Assembly: GCF_037153985.1 (NCBI RefSeq)
Contig: NZ_JBBAYI010000010.1
Location: 124,001-188,000, forward strand
Source: Emticicia sp037153985
GTDB taxonomy: Bacteria > Bacteroidota > Bacteroidia > Cytophagales > Spirosomataceae
Direction of reading: 5' to 3'
Length of the DNA: 64,000 nt
Shown here: in pieces, positions 1-9,808 of the stretch
How positions within the stretch are numbered: the first letter of the stretch is position 1
Layout: each line of letters starts with the position of its first letter
Translations under genes and position numbers: made by a program
The notes under the pieces: generated by a model
What the model saw: the letters and a program-made list of their open reading frames with translations, nothing else
The model's database searches: none
Told to the model about the DNA's origin: nothing

Positions 1-1425
1 GTTTACGAAAAAGACCTTGCAGGGAATTGGTTAGAAAAAACCAGACTAACCAGCGAAGATTTAGCCGATGATGCAGGTTTGGGTTTCTCGGTTGCCATTC
101 ATAACAATACCATCGTGCTTGGTGGCCCGGGTAATGTAGTAGGCAAAGGGGCAGCAGTAATTTATGAAAAAAATATTGATGGAGACTGGATACAAAAAAG
201 AGTAATAATACCAGCTGATTTAGCCTCTGGCGACCAGTTTGGTACATCTGTGGCTATCAGTAAAACGTCAATTGTTGTAGGAGCATCTTTTATACCATCT
301 CTTTTGTCGATTAATTTCGGTACGGGTGGTGCTTATTTTTATAGCCAGTATACCTATCCGATTCCGGCCATTGCAACTGTAACACAAAATGCAGCGGTCT
401 GCCCTGCGCAAAGTACAACCTTCACGCTCTCAGGTTTTCCAAGTACAGATACTTATAGCGTTACGTATAAAGTTGATTTGTCGGGGACTGAAAAAACAAT
501 AGTCGTTACACCTGATACTACCAGAAAAGCCTCGTTTTCAGAAACATTGGTTTGGGCAAACAATGCCAAAAATCTATATATTACCAAGATAAAAAATAAT
601 GCTACTAATTGCGAGCGAGCCTTAAATATTTCGTCTCCGGTAAGCGTAAAGGCTCCGACCGAAATTACAGGTAACCCTACAAGGCAAGTGGTTTGTGTAG
701 GCGAAACTGCCGTTTTTATGGGTGAAGCAACCGGTGAAGGTATTCTTACCTATCAGTGGCAACGGCAGGCTCCGGTTGCTAATGGGGTAAATGCTCCTTT
801 CAGTAATGATTTCTCTGACATAACCATTCTTTCGCTTCCAAACAGAACGCTGGCCGATAATGGTGCCAAATATAGAGTAAAAGTAACAGGCGAATGTGGT
901 GTAGCCATTTCTGACGAAGCTCCTTTAACTGTTTGGGCAAAAGCTACTGCCGTTATGAGTGCTGGTGGGGCTGTCTGTCCGGGGTCTATCGGAACGCTTA
1001 TGTTTACCGGAACACCCTTTGCACAAGTATATTATAAATATAATGGCTTTACTACGTCAGTTTTGTTAGATGCCAATGGAAGCGCAACAATGCAGACGGG
1101 TATACTTACAGAGGAAACAACTTTTACTTTGGTAAGTATTAACGTAGAAGGAAAGTGCAATCAGTTATTATCTGGCAGTGCAACCATAAGTGTATTGCCC
1201 TCAGGCGGGAGCATTCAAGCGCCTTTGGTTCTGACAAGCCCAACAAACGATGTACTGGCAAGTGGCGTTCAAAGCAATACAGCCCAAACCATTGAGGCTA
1301 CGAATAAAATCAGTTCTGGTGGTAAAGCAACACATATTGGAAACAAATACGTATTAATAGGCCCGGGTTTTGAGGCTACTGCTGGCAGTGTATACTTGGC
1401 TAAAATTACAAGTGCCTGCCCATAA
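1..1425 (+). CDS. FG-GAP / Ig-like surface protein, C-terminal part (5' end outside window)
   Basis: The reading frame is open from base 1, so this is the 3' part of a larger gene; the first in-frame TTG at 79 is internal. The first ~110 visible residues hold FG-GAP-type beta-propeller repeats (GLGFSVAIHNN, DQFGTSVAISKTSIVVGAS). The middle has Ig-like modules with paired cysteines (VCVGETAVFMGEATG...YQWQR, then VCPGSIGTLMFTG). The end (KYVLIGPGFEATAGSVYLAKI...C) matches the '3-coathanger stack' C-terminal domain common on Bacteroidota secreted proteins. The likely role is a secreted or surface adhesin-like protein; the ligand is unknown. No type IX sorting domain is evident in the visible part. 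A strong hairpin follows the stop. Confidence 0.75.
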   Translation, partial: VYEKDLAGNWLEKTRLTSEDLADDAGLGFSVAIHNNTIVLGGPGNVVGKGAAVIYEKNIDGDWIQKRVIIPADLASGDQFGTSVAISKTSIVVGASFIPSLLSINFGTGGAYFYSQYTYPIPAIATVTQNAAVCPAQSTTFTLSGFPSTDTYSVTYKVDLSGTEKTIVVTPDTTRKASFSETLVWANNAKNLYITKIKNNATNCERALNISSPVSVKAPTEITGNPTRQVVCVGETAVFMGEATGEGILTYQWQRQAPVANGVNAPFSNDFSDITILSLPNRTLADNGAKYRVKVTGECGVAISDEAPLTVWAKATAVMSAGGAVCPGSIGTLMFTGTPFAQVYYKYNGFTTSVLLDANGSATMQTGILTEETTFTLVSINVEGKCNQLLSGSATISVLPSGGSIQAPLVLTSPTNDVLASGVQSNTAQTIEATNKISSGGKATHIGNKYVLIGPGFEATAGSVYLAKITSACP

Positions 1426-1449
1426 TAGCTGGCTGAAACAAATATCTTT

Positions 1450-1486
1450 AATAATATAAGGCTTCTTACCGGAGCCTTATATTATT
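1450..1486 (+). terminator. hairpin terminator after the FG-GAP gene
   Basis: A perfect 14-bp inverted repeat (left arm 1450-1463, right arm 1473-1486) with a 9-nt loop lies 25 bases after the stop. The A/T-rich outer stem stands in for a proper U-tract, so efficiency is uncertain. Confidence 0.55.
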
Positions 1487-1534
1487 ATGGAATCATGAGA
1501 TTACTGTTATTTATCAGGTAATCTGGCAGATTGC

Positions 1535-1565
1535 TTGTAATTTAGATGGTTTTCATTAATCTTTG
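1535..1565 (+). promoter_or_regulatory. possible Bacteroidota-type promoter for the serine hydrolase
   Basis: TTG at 1535-1537 is followed after 20 bases by AATCTTTG at 1558-1565, one mismatch from the TAnnTTTG -7 box. The start codon is about 60 bases downstream. Short motifs like this occur by chance in AT-rich DNA. Confidence 0.3.
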
Positions 1566-1628
1566 CTGACACAGCTCCGTTGCTGGTAATTTATTCACTT
1601 CTCAAAAAACCTTTAAATAACATTTAAT

Positions 1629-3179
1629 ATGAAGAAGCCTAGACTCTCCTTCTTACTCCTTTTTTGCTTTCTCGGCTATTTCAATGCTGTTCAGGCACAA
1701 ATGACATCGGCTGAAATTGATAATCTGGTTGAGCGTACACTCAAAACATTTGATGTGCCAGGTATTGCCGTAGCTGTGGTGAAAGACGGAAAAGTGATTC
1801 ATGCCAAAGGATATGGCGTGCGTTCGCTAAATACCAAGCAGAAAGTTGACGAGAATACCCTGTTTGGCATTGCTTCCAATAGTAAGGCTTTTACGGCTGC
1901 GGCTTTAGGAATGTTGGTTGACGAAAAAAAATTAAAGTGGGACGACAAAGTACGAGACTTCATACCTGAGTTTAAGATGTATGACCCTTTCGTTACAGAA
2001 GAATTTACAATCAAAGATTTACTTACGCATCGTAGTGGCTTGGGTTTGGGTGCTGGCGACCTCATGTTCTGGCCTGATTCCAATAATTTTTCAAAAAAAG
2101 ATATCATCCATAATTTACGTTACCTGAAGCCTATTTCGAGTTTCAGAACTAAATATGACTATGATAACCTACTTTATATTGTTGCTGGAGAAGTAATTAA
2201 AAGAGCGTCGGGTATGGAGTGGGAAGACTTTATCGAGCAGCGTATTCTGCAACCTCTAAACATGACTCAGACTGCGGCCTCGTTCAAACGCCTGAAAAAC
2301 AAATCGAATGTAATAGACCCACACGCACCTGTTGATGGTGTTGTAAAAGTGATTCGTAGAGACTGGAGCGAAGTGGCTAATTCGGCAGGAGGGCTTTATA
2401 GTAACATTACTGACATGAGTAAATGGATAATTATGCAGATGGATAACGGTAAATATGGGAACGGAAAACAACTTTTCAGCGAAAACGTACACGATGAAAT
2501 GTGGACGCCACAAACCATTATTCCGGTTCGTGGAACTAATTCTTACAATACGCATTTTTCGAGCTATGGCTTAGGGTGGGGTTTAAGCGATGTAAAAGGG
2601 TATAAGCAGGCTACTCATACAGGAGGGCTGGCCGGAATTGTAACACAGGTAACATTACTGCCTGAACTGAAATTAGGTATTATTGTATTTACTAATCAGC
2701 AACAGGGTGCTGCATTTGTTTCTATCACGAATACCATTAAAGATAGTTATCTGGGTATTAAAGGCATTGATAGGGTAAAAGAAAACCAAGATAGGGTATT
2801 ACAGGGGCTGGCAAAGGCTAAGGAAATTACTGATGGAATCTGGAAAGACATTGAAGCACAACAAAAGAATGCGCTTAAATTAGATAATAACCTGTTTACA
2901 GGTACTTATCATGACAAGTGGTTTGGTGACGTAGAAATCGGGATGAAAAACGGTAAGTTGTGGTTTACTTCTAAACGTTCGTATTTGCTGAATGGAGAAA
3001 TGTTTCCGTATAAAGGAAATACGTTTATTGTGAAATGGGTTGACCGTAGCCTTGATGCCGATGCCTATGTAATGTTTGACCTTGATAGTGAAGGCAAAGG
3101 GGCCGGCTTTAAAATGAAAGCTATTTCGCCGCTAACAGACTTCAGTTTTGATTTTCAGGATTTGGATTTTTCAAGATAA
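1629..3179 (+). CDS. serine hydrolase (class C beta-lactamase / peptidase S12 family)
   Basis: This 516-residue protein is predicted to be a secreted or periplasmic serine hydrolase of the beta-lactamase/DD-peptidase fold. A signal peptide (MKKPRLSFLLLFCFLGYFNAVQA) precedes the catalytic domain. The nucleophile motif SxxK reads SNSK at about residues 83-86, the second motif YxN reads YDN near 178, and the third motif reads HTGG near 330. A C-terminal ~100-residue domain (TYHDKWFGDVEIGMKNGKLW) looks like DUF3471. The substrate cannot be predicted; family members include esterases, D-aminopeptidases and penicillin-binding-like enzymes, and a true beta-lactamase is unlikely. The gene is flanked by hairpins and appears monocistronic. 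Confidence 0.88.
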   Translation: MKKPRLSFLLLFCFLGYFNAVQAQMTSAEIDNLVERTLKTFDVPGIAVAVVKDGKVIHAKGYGVRSLNTKQKVDENTLFGIASNSKAFTAAALGMLVDEKKLKWDDKVRDFIPEFKMYDPFVTEEFTIKDLLTHRSGLGLGAGDLMFWPDSNNFSKKDIIHNLRYLKPISSFRTKYDYDNLLYIVAGEVIKRASGMEWEDFIEQRILQPLNMTQTAASFKRLKNKSNVIDPHAPVDGVVKVIRRDWSEVANSAGGLYSNITDMSKWIIMQMDNGKYGNGKQLFSENVHDEMWTPQTIIPVRGTNSYNTHFSSYGLGWGLSDVKGYKQATHTGGLAGIVTQVTLLPELKLGIIVFTNQQQGAAFVSITNTIKDSYLGIKGIDRVKENQDRVLQGLAKAKEITDGIWKDIEAQQKNALKLDNNLFTGTYHDKWFGDVEIGMKNGKLWFTSKRSYLLNGEMFPYKGNTFIVKWVDRSLDADAYVMFDLDSEGKGAGFKMKAISPLTDFSFDFQDLDFSR

Positions 3180-3203
3180 AATTCATGCTAATAAATATTG
3201 TGG

Positions 3204-3232
3204 CGGGGTTCAGTTTATTGAACCCCGTTTTT
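3204..3232 (+). terminator. intrinsic terminator after the serine hydrolase
   Basis: A 9-bp G/C-rich stem (CGGGGTTCA at 3204-3212, TGAACCCCG at 3219-3227) is followed directly by T5, 24 bases after the stop codon. Confidence 0.8.
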
Positions 3233-3401
3233 GATTATTGTTCTTCAAGCAAAAGGGATTAAAATTATTTTCGTCCCAATTTTTACTATAAAGCACCTAT
3301 ATTGGGCATATCAAGAATAGGTTGTTATTTAAACGACTTATCGTTCATATCAGCCTTTAAGCCTTGTTAATCGCAGCTTAACGCAAATTAATCTCAATAT
3401 T

Positions 3402-3432
3402 TTGGAATGAAGTCTATGAATTTCTACCTTTA
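3402..3432 (+). promoter_or_regulatory. candidate promoter of the M28 peptidase gene
   Basis: The 302-base gap 3180-3481 holds the terminator at 3204 and this motif: TTG at 3402-3404, 20 bases, then TACCTTTA at 3425-3432, one mismatch from TAnnTTTG. It would give a leader of about 45 nt. I see nothing else in the gap. Confidence 0.4.
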
Positions 3433-3481
3433 AAACTTCCAAAGCAAATTGTAATAATTCAAACAAACTAAACATCTCCTC

Positions 3482-5017
3482 ATGAAAAAATTACTACCTG
3501 TTATTGCCTTCTTCTTCGTCTCACTAGGGCTATTGGCTCAGGAAGAAAAAATTGACCTCGAAATGGTGAAAAAAATCCGTCAGGAAGGCTTAAACAACTC
3601 AAAAGTAATGGACATCGCTTTTAATCTTACAGATGTGAGTGGTCCAAGATTACAAGGCTCGCCGGGCTTTATGCGTGCAGCCAATTATGCAAAAGGCAAA
3701 CTTACCGAATGGGGCTTAGCAGATGCCAAACTGGAAGCATGGGGCGAATTTGGTAAAGGCTGGGAGTTACAGAAAAGCTATCTTGCCATGAAAGCACCGT
3801 ATTATCGTCCGTTGATTGCTTATCCTAAAACATGGACAGCCGGCACCAAAGGCAAACTGAAAGAAGCGGAAATCTTTTTGATTGATGAGACTGATACTAC
3901 TGCCCTTGAAAACTACAAAGGCAAACTGAAAGACAAAATTATTCTCTTATATAAAAACGATAAAATTACGCCATCGTTCAAGGCTGATGCCAACCGTTAT
4001 ACCGATGAAGAACTCGAAAAAATGGCTAACGATGCACCTCAAACCCGTTCTCAACCTGATACCGCATTCAGATCAATGATGGCAGCTATGCGCAGAAGTA
4101 CTTTACTTTCGACCAAAACCAAAGAAATGGCGAAAAAAGAAGGAGCATTGGCTTTATTGAGCATGAGCAACAGAGGTAAGGATGGTACCTTGTTTGTGTC
4201 GGGTGGGGGTTCTTATAAGGCTTCAGACCCTGAGAATTTGCTTGATATTATGTTGGCTGCCGAAGATTATCTTTCACTTTGCAGATTAGCTAAATCAGGT
4301 ATTCCGGTGAAAATGGAAATTGATGTAAAAACAAAATTCTTTGCTCAAGATTTACAAGGGTACAACGTACTGGCTGAAATTAAAGGAACCGACCCTGCCT
4401 TGAAAGATGAAGTTGTGATGTTAGGCGCACACCTTGACTCTTGGCAAAGTGCTACCGGTGCAACCGATAACGCCGCAGGTTCTGCCGTAATGCTTGAAGC
4501 TGTCAGAATTCTGAAAGCCTTAAATGTACAACCACGCAGAACAATCCGTATTGCTTTATGGAGCGCAGAAGAAGAAGGTTTGCATGGTTCAAGAAACTAT
4601 GTTAAAAACCATTTTACAGACCCTAATACTAAAAAAAGTAACGCCGAAGGCGACAAAGTAGCCGCTTATTTTAATGTTGATAACGGTACTGGCAAAATCA
4701 GAGGTATTTATTTGCAAGGAAACGATGCCTGTCGTCCGATTTTTACTAAATGGTTTGAGCCTTTCCATGATTTAGGTGCTAAAACAGTTACTATCCGTAA
4801 CACTGGTGGTACCGATCACCTAGCATTTGTTGGTGTTGGTATTCCGGGTTTTCAGTTTATTCAGGATGAAATTGAATACAACACACGTACTCACCATACA
4901 AATATGGACTCGTATGACCACCTGCAACCAGATGATTTGAAACAGATATCAACAATTGTAGCATCATTTGTATACAATGCAGCCATGCGCGATGAAAAAT
5001 TGCCAAGAAAAAAATAA
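3482..5017 (+). CDS. M28 family zinc aminopeptidase, secreted
   Basis: This 511-residue protein has a signal peptide (MKKLLPVIAFFFVSLGLLAQ) and a C-terminal M28 catalytic domain binding two zinc ions. Visible metal and catalytic residues are His/Asp in GAHLDSW (~315), Asp in TDNAAG (~326), the Glu pair in SAEEEG (~361), Asp in FNVDNGTG (~398) and His in RTHHTNMDSYD (~470). The region before it (~120-290) corresponds to the PA-like insert seen in related exported peptidases. The likely role is removal of N-terminal amino acids from peptides in the periplasm or outside the cell. The gene stands alone, with its own promoter-like motif and terminator. The family call is secure; specificity is not. 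Confidence 0.9.
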   Translation: MKKLLPVIAFFFVSLGLLAQEEKIDLEMVKKIRQEGLNNSKVMDIAFNLTDVSGPRLQGSPGFMRAANYAKGKLTEWGLADAKLEAWGEFGKGWELQKSYLAMKAPYYRPLIAYPKTWTAGTKGKLKEAEIFLIDETDTTALENYKGKLKDKIILLYKNDKITPSFKADANRYTDEELEKMANDAPQTRSQPDTAFRSMMAAMRRSTLLSTKTKEMAKKEGALALLSMSNRGKDGTLFVSGGGSYKASDPENLLDIMLAAEDYLSLCRLAKSGIPVKMEIDVKTKFFAQDLQGYNVLAEIKGTDPALKDEVVMLGAHLDSWQSATGATDNAAGSAVMLEAVRILKALNVQPRRTIRIALWSAEEEGLHGSRNYVKNHFTDPNTKKSNAEGDKVAAYFNVDNGTGKIRGIYLQGNDACRPIFTKWFEPFHDLGAKTVTIRNTGGTDHLAFVGVGIPGFQFIQDEIEYNTRTHHTNMDSYDHLQPDDLKQISTIVASFVYNAAMRDEKLPRKK

Positions 5018-5036
5018 TTGACATACATATAAACGG

Positions 5037-5071
5037 AAATCCCTGTTGGTATTAGCAGCAGGGATTTTTTT
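5037..5071 (+). terminator. intrinsic terminator after the M28 peptidase
   Basis: A 12-bp stem with one G-T pair (5037-5048 with 5056-5067) and a 7-nt loop runs into a T tract at 5065-5071, 20 bases after the stop. Confidence 0.8.
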
Positions 5072-5194
5072 ATGTACTACTCATACTCCTATCACTTGTT
5101 TTTTGCCAGAATTTCCAACATCTATGAGGTCTAAGTCTGAACTATGGTATAAGTAATAGATACCGTTGCTGAAAATTTAAATATACGCTTAGGT

Positions 5195-7906
5195 TTACTT
5201 CACTTCAAAAGTATAGCTTCCGGCGGTTAATAAAAATATGATTGTTTTTGTACTACCGCCATCATGTTTGATAACAGTTCCTTTTATTTCTTTGCCATTT
5301 TCATATACCAATTGGTTGGTGCTAATATTTAAACGTAATGTGGCAGTGCTGCTGGCAGGAATACTGAAATTGTATGTAATGAGGTCTTCGTTTTTTTTCC
5401 AGACCGATGAAATTGTTCCATAAGGGCTATTGTGATGAGCCTCAAAACCTGACAGGTCTTTAACAAAATGAGGTTCCAGTAATATATTTTTGAAACCGGG
5501 TAGTTTTTCATCGGGTTTTATTCCTCCTAATGCCTTGTAGAGCCAAGCTCCAATCTCCCCAAACATTATATGGTTCATCGAAATATCTGACTTTGCATCA
5601 ATTGGCCAGTTTTCATACAGCGTTGTTGCACCGTTTTTAATCCACCAACCCCACGAAGGGAAAGTTTCCTGCGAAGCCACAGTATAAGCTAAATCGGCAT
5701 AACCATTTTCACTGAGGGCATTCAGTATGGCTTTAGTACCTAACAGGCCCACATCAATATGGTTATTATCGTTTTGTACTCTTTGCGCAAGATTACCCGC
5801 CACTTTAGCTTTCATATCATCGGGTACTATACCCCATTGTAGCGGTACACTTAATTCGGTCTGTAAACCGCTGCCATAAATTCCTTTTTCCTTGTTGAGA
5901 TATTTCTGGTTGATAGCATCTTTTATTTTTTGAGCCAGATTGGTGTAATACTTAGCGTCAGACGTTTTTCCAAGTAGCAAGGCAGTTTTGGCTACAATTG
6001 AAGCATCTACGTAGTAATAAACCGAGGAAGTAAACTCAACAGGTGTTTTTGATTTTACTGGTACCCAATCGCCCAAACCCCATGTAGTAAGGTAGGCCGG
6101 TGCAATACCCTGAATGTAATCTACATACCGTTTCATGTTTTCGTAGTTGTCAGCCAGAATCTTGGTATCGCCATAAAACAGGTACACATTCCACGGAATA
6201 ATAGCAATTGTACTTGTCCAGTCAGGGCCGTTACCCCACTCATATCCCCAGCCACTAGTCGGAATAATCGATGGTAGCACACCATTGGCTTGCTGCTCAT
6301 CTCTGTGGTCGGCTAACCATTTTTCATATACCGTTATGCCGTCGAAATTATACAGACCTGTTTCGCTAGCTATATGCGCATCGCCTGTCCATCCGTTTTT
6401 CTCTCGTTGGGGGCAGTCGGTAGGATAGCCAAAAAGGTTCGATAAATAAGAGTTATTGGTAGCCCACCAGAGCTGATTCATGGTAGGGTTCGAGGTCTTG
6501 ATTCGCCCAACAGGTTCAACATCGCTGTGCATAAAAAAGCCTGTCAGGTTTTCTTTTGCCAGTTCAAGCGGTTTTGTACAGGTTAGCTCCACATACTGAA
6601 AACCTTTGTAGTTGAAATGAGGCATGAAAGTTTCTTCGCCTTTGCCGCTTAGGGTGTAAATATCAACCTGAAAAGGGTCTTGGTTATCAGTTGGTCGGTA
6701 ATGAATGTCAATGTTCGACATATCGGCAAAGCCAGTGGGCTGTAAACGCTCGGCATGTTTAAGTCTGACGACAGTACCCGCTTCTCCTTTAATTCTGAGG
6801 CGGCTAACGCCAGAAATATTACGGCCTAAATCGAATAAATAGGTAGTATCATTTAATTTTTTAAGACTTTGGGCAGGTATTTCTTCCACATTTCTCACAG
6901 GCACCATGACTTGTGCTACAATATTTTGCGAAGGCGATGTTCTGAAAATAACATCTTTCCAGTCTTTGTCATTATAATCAGGCGTATTCCAGCCCTCTTT
7001 TTCAAGTCGCGCGTCATGGTGTTCGGCTGTATAAATACTATTAAATATGACAGGACTAAGGGCAGTTTTCCAGCCTTTGCCACTAGTTATTACTTCCTGA
7101 GAGCCATCTTCATAGGTAATACGTAAATCGAGGCAGAAGGCAGGACGGTTTCGCCATGGAGCTTCATGAAAAAACCATACCGCTGTTGACTGATGATTAT
7201 ACCAGCCATTGCCCAATAATAGGCCTATGGCGTTGTTGCCTTCTTGCAAGGCATGGGTTACATCATAGGTAACATAGAGCGTGCGGCGGTCAAAACGTGT
7301 ATACATGGGGTCAAGGCGGTGGTTGCCTATTTTTTGCCCGTTTATGTAAATTTCATAGAGCCCTCCAACAGCCACATAAGCTCTGGCCGATTTTATTTTT
7401 TTAGGTGCAGAAAAACTTTTTCTGAAATAGGGGGCCGGTTTCAGGTTTACATCACGGCTATCGCTTACCCATGCACCTTTCCAGTTTTTCATTTCCATCA
7501 TTCCCATTTCAAAACTGCCTATGGGGTCTTGGGTAGCTTTAACGCCGTCTTTATCCCATACGGTTACTTTCCAGAAATATTTAGTAAAAGGTTGAAGGGC
7601 TTTACCTTTATAAACAACCAGACGATTGTCTGAAGTAACTTTACCTGTATTCCAGTCGTCAGCTATACCTTTTGCTACCTGCAATGAGTCGGAGCCTACT
7701 ATTAACTGATAAGCCGTTTGTCTGGCTTCTCTTCTGCTGTCATTGATATGCCATGTAAAGCGTGGAGAAGGGTTGTCGATACCCAGCGGATTTTTAAGGT
7801 ATTCACACTTTAAGCCGTCGGCCTGAATAGGTGAGGAGGCAAAACAACTGAGTGACGAAATAATTAAAACAAGAAACAGGCTGGTGAATCTGATAGGATA
7901 CTTCAT
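5195..7906 (-). CDS. alpha-L-rhamnosidase, GH78 family
   Basis: This 903-residue enzyme is predicted to release terminal alpha-L-rhamnose from glycans or glycosides. A signal peptide (MKYPIRFTSLFLVLIISSLSCFAS) points to export. The order matches GH78: an N-terminal fibronectin-like part (ADGLKCEYLKNPLGI), a jelly-roll carbohydrate-binding region (AYVAVGGLYEIYINGQKIG...NHRLDP), the (alpha/alpha)6 barrel and a C-terminal beta domain. The family signature reads DCPQREKNGWTGDAH with its acidic residues, and a second conserved acid lies in TTLYENWP. Length is normal for the family. It is transcribed alone on the minus strand and is not physically joined to the SusC/SusD region 13 kb away, so a link with that locus is only speculation. 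Confidence 0.92.
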   Translation of the reverse strand: MKYPIRFTSLFLVLIISSLSCFASSPIQADGLKCEYLKNPLGIDNPSPRFTWHINDSRREARQTAYQLIVGSDSLQVAKGIADDWNTGKVTSDNRLVVYKGKALQPFTKYFWKVTVWDKDGVKATQDPIGSFEMGMMEMKNWKGAWVSDSRDVNLKPAPYFRKSFSAPKKIKSARAYVAVGGLYEIYINGQKIGNHRLDPMYTRFDRRTLYVTYDVTHALQEGNNAIGLLLGNGWYNHQSTAVWFFHEAPWRNRPAFCLDLRITYEDGSQEVITSGKGWKTALSPVIFNSIYTAEHHDARLEKEGWNTPDYNDKDWKDVIFRTSPSQNIVAQVMVPVRNVEEIPAQSLKKLNDTTYLFDLGRNISGVSRLRIKGEAGTVVRLKHAERLQPTGFADMSNIDIHYRPTDNQDPFQVDIYTLSGKGEETFMPHFNYKGFQYVELTCTKPLELAKENLTGFFMHSDVEPVGRIKTSNPTMNQLWWATNNSYLSNLFGYPTDCPQREKNGWTGDAHIASETGLYNFDGITVYEKWLADHRDEQQANGVLPSIIPTSGWGYEWGNGPDWTSTIAIIPWNVYLFYGDTKILADNYENMKRYVDYIQGIAPAYLTTWGLGDWVPVKSKTPVEFTSSVYYYVDASIVAKTALLLGKTSDAKYYTNLAQKIKDAINQKYLNKEKGIYGSGLQTELSVPLQWGIVPDDMKAKVAGNLAQRVQNDNNHIDVGLLGTKAILNALSENGYADLAYTVASQETFPSWGWWIKNGATTLYENWPIDAKSDISMNHIMFGEIGAWLYKALGGIKPDEKLPGFKNILLEPHFVKDLSGFEAHHNSPYGTISSVWKKNEDLITYNFSIPASSTATLRLNISTNQLVYENGKEIKGTVIKHDGGSTKTIIFLLTAGSYTFEVK

Positions 7907-8028
7907 AAGGTTGATAAATGAGGGTATAGGTTGTAAAAATAAAGAATGTAAACCTTTATTCAGTATTTTTACACAGGAAATTCTCTGAAACTCACCTCTG
8001 AAATATCACCTGAAAATTAACCAGATGC

Positions 8029-9762
8029 TTATATGCTAGCTAAACGAAAGTAAAAGGTGCTTCCCATACCAATTTCACTTTCAACACCTATGATGCCATT
8101 CTGGGCATCAATAAACTCTTTGCTAATAGCCAGCCCAAGCCCTGTTCCGGTTTTTACGCTACCCGGAACCTGAAAATATTTGTCAAATATTTTGTCTTTA
8201 TAACGTTTTTCAATGCCTTTACCCTGATCAGTTACCGAAAAATTTACTGTTCCAGCATTTTGTTTGATAGCAATGGTAATCTTGCTTTGTTCGGGCGAAT
8301 AATTGATGGCATTTGTCAGAAAATTGATAAGTACCCAAGCGGTTTTCTCGGTGTCGGCTTTTACGGCAGGCAAATCAGGGTCTATTTCAGTTATTAATTC
8401 AATTTTCTTTTGTTCGGCTTGTGTCTTTACGGCCTCTATTGCAAATTTAAGAATCTGGTAGGGCATACTTTTCTGAATGTTTAATTGAATATTGCCCGTT
8501 TCAAGTTGTGAGAGGCTGAGTAGCTCGCTGGTTATTTTTAACAAACGTTGGCTATCATCTTTTATGCTGCTAATTAACTGTTTTTGTTCCTGATTGATAT
8601 GGCCAGTTTGTTGGTTTTCGAGTAATTGTAAACTCATTTTGATGGATGAAATAGGGGTTTTGAGTTCGTGTGAGATAGTGGCAATAAAATTTGTTTTGGC
8701 AAAATCAAGTTCTTTAAAAGGCGTAATATTTTTTAATACTATCACATGGCCGATGTGTTGCTTTTCAGTTTCACCTGTGGGGACAATGGCAATATCAATC
8801 ACTTCTTTGTCAAAATAACTTTCTTTGTTATTAGCAAAAATCTTGATAGGCTGTTTGCGTTCGTCGCCAGTGTTCTCCTGAGGCATAATTAAATCTTTCA
8901 CCAAAGCTCGCATTAAATCATTAATGAGCGAAACATCCTGCGCTTGTTGGCCTATCAGTTGGGCTGCCTGTAATCCTGTAACTTTTAGGGCCTCATTATT
9001 AGCAAAAAGTATTTTTTTGTTTTCATCAAGCCCAATAACAGGGTCGTTCATGTTATTAATAAGGGTTTCAATGCGTTTTTTTTCAAATAGCAGTTGCGAT
9101 AAATTACTGTTGTTGTATTCTTCCAGTTTTTCGGCCATTGTATTAAACGACTGCGCCAGTTCTCCGAATTCGCTGTGGTCTTCAAAATATACCCGTTGCG
9201 AGTAATCGTTGGCTGCAATCTGTTTAATACTTTGGGTAAGTTTTTTTATAGGATTGGCAATATTACTTGGCAAATTAATAAGCAGGGTAAAAGCTATTAC
9301 AAAACAGAGCGTACCAGTGAGGGCTATCCAGATGGTTGAAGAAGCCGCAGTCTGTTTGGCAATATCGCTTTTTCGCTGAATAGCCTCCATATTTAATCGC
9401 ATAATTTCGGCAATATCCTTTCTGATGAGCAAATGTGTGGTTCTGTCAAAATTATTAAGTTGCAATTGTGAAAAATGCTGCCTGAGTTGCTCGGTTGCTT
9501 CCCTTTCGCCTATTTCGGTAATATTTGCTTGCTGTTTATTGAGGTTTTCCTTGATTTTTTCGATAGCTGTGGTGTCGGTACTTAATTCATCAAGAGCCAT
9601 GAGCATATTACGCGAATACTCAAGGGTGTTGTAATTAGCTACCAGAATATTCTCTGTATCATTTTTCAGGGCATTGATTGATTTTGCTCCTACGTAAGTA
9701 AGCAAGGTAATTAATATAAAGAGTAACCCTACACCCAGCGTTAATTTTGTTCTGATTTTCAT
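8029..9762 (-). CDS. membrane sensor histidine kinase of the kdp locus
   Basis: This 577-residue kinase has TM1 (~7-25), a ~115-residue periplasmic helical sensor, TM2 (~143-163), HAMP (~163-215), PAS (~229-348), HisKA with the phospho-acceptor His365 in ATISHELKTP, and a HATPase domain. The HATPase has its N box in LINFLTNAINYSP and G boxes in DQGKGIE and GTGLGLAI. It is the last gene of the kdp operon, 46 bases after the truncated kdpD. It probably supplies the kinase half that this KdpD lacks and phosphorylates the NtrC-type regulator at 16874-18211; that pairing is inferred from position. Unlike canonical KdpD it has a periplasmic sensor domain, so its signal may differ. Confidence 0.88.
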   Translation of the reverse strand: MKIRTKLTLGVGLLFILITLLTYVGAKSINALKNDTENILVANYNTLEYSRNMLMALDELSTDTTAIEKIKENLNKQQANITEIGEREATEQLRQHFSQLQLNNFDRTTHLLIRKDIAEIMRLNMEAIQRKSDIAKQTAASSTIWIALTGTLCFVIAFTLLINLPSNIANPIKKLTQSIKQIAANDYSQRVYFEDHSEFGELAQSFNTMAEKLEEYNNSNLSQLLFEKKRIETLINNMNDPVIGLDENKKILFANNEALKVTGLQAAQLIGQQAQDVSLINDLMRALVKDLIMPQENTGDERKQPIKIFANNKESYFDKEVIDIAIVPTGETEKQHIGHVIVLKNITPFKELDFAKTNFIATISHELKTPISSIKMSLQLLENQQTGHINQEQKQLISSIKDDSQRLLKITSELLSLSQLETGNIQLNIQKSMPYQILKFAIEAVKTQAEQKKIELITEIDPDLPAVKADTEKTAWVLINFLTNAINYSPEQSKITIAIKQNAGTVNFSVTDQGKGIEKRYKDKIFDKYFQVPGSVKTGTGLGLAISKEFIDAQNGIIGVESEIGMGSTFYFRLASI

Positions 9763-9808
9763 TGCATTAGCTTAAAGAAAATTTTTAAGGCCTTTTTTGT
9801 TTTTCTAT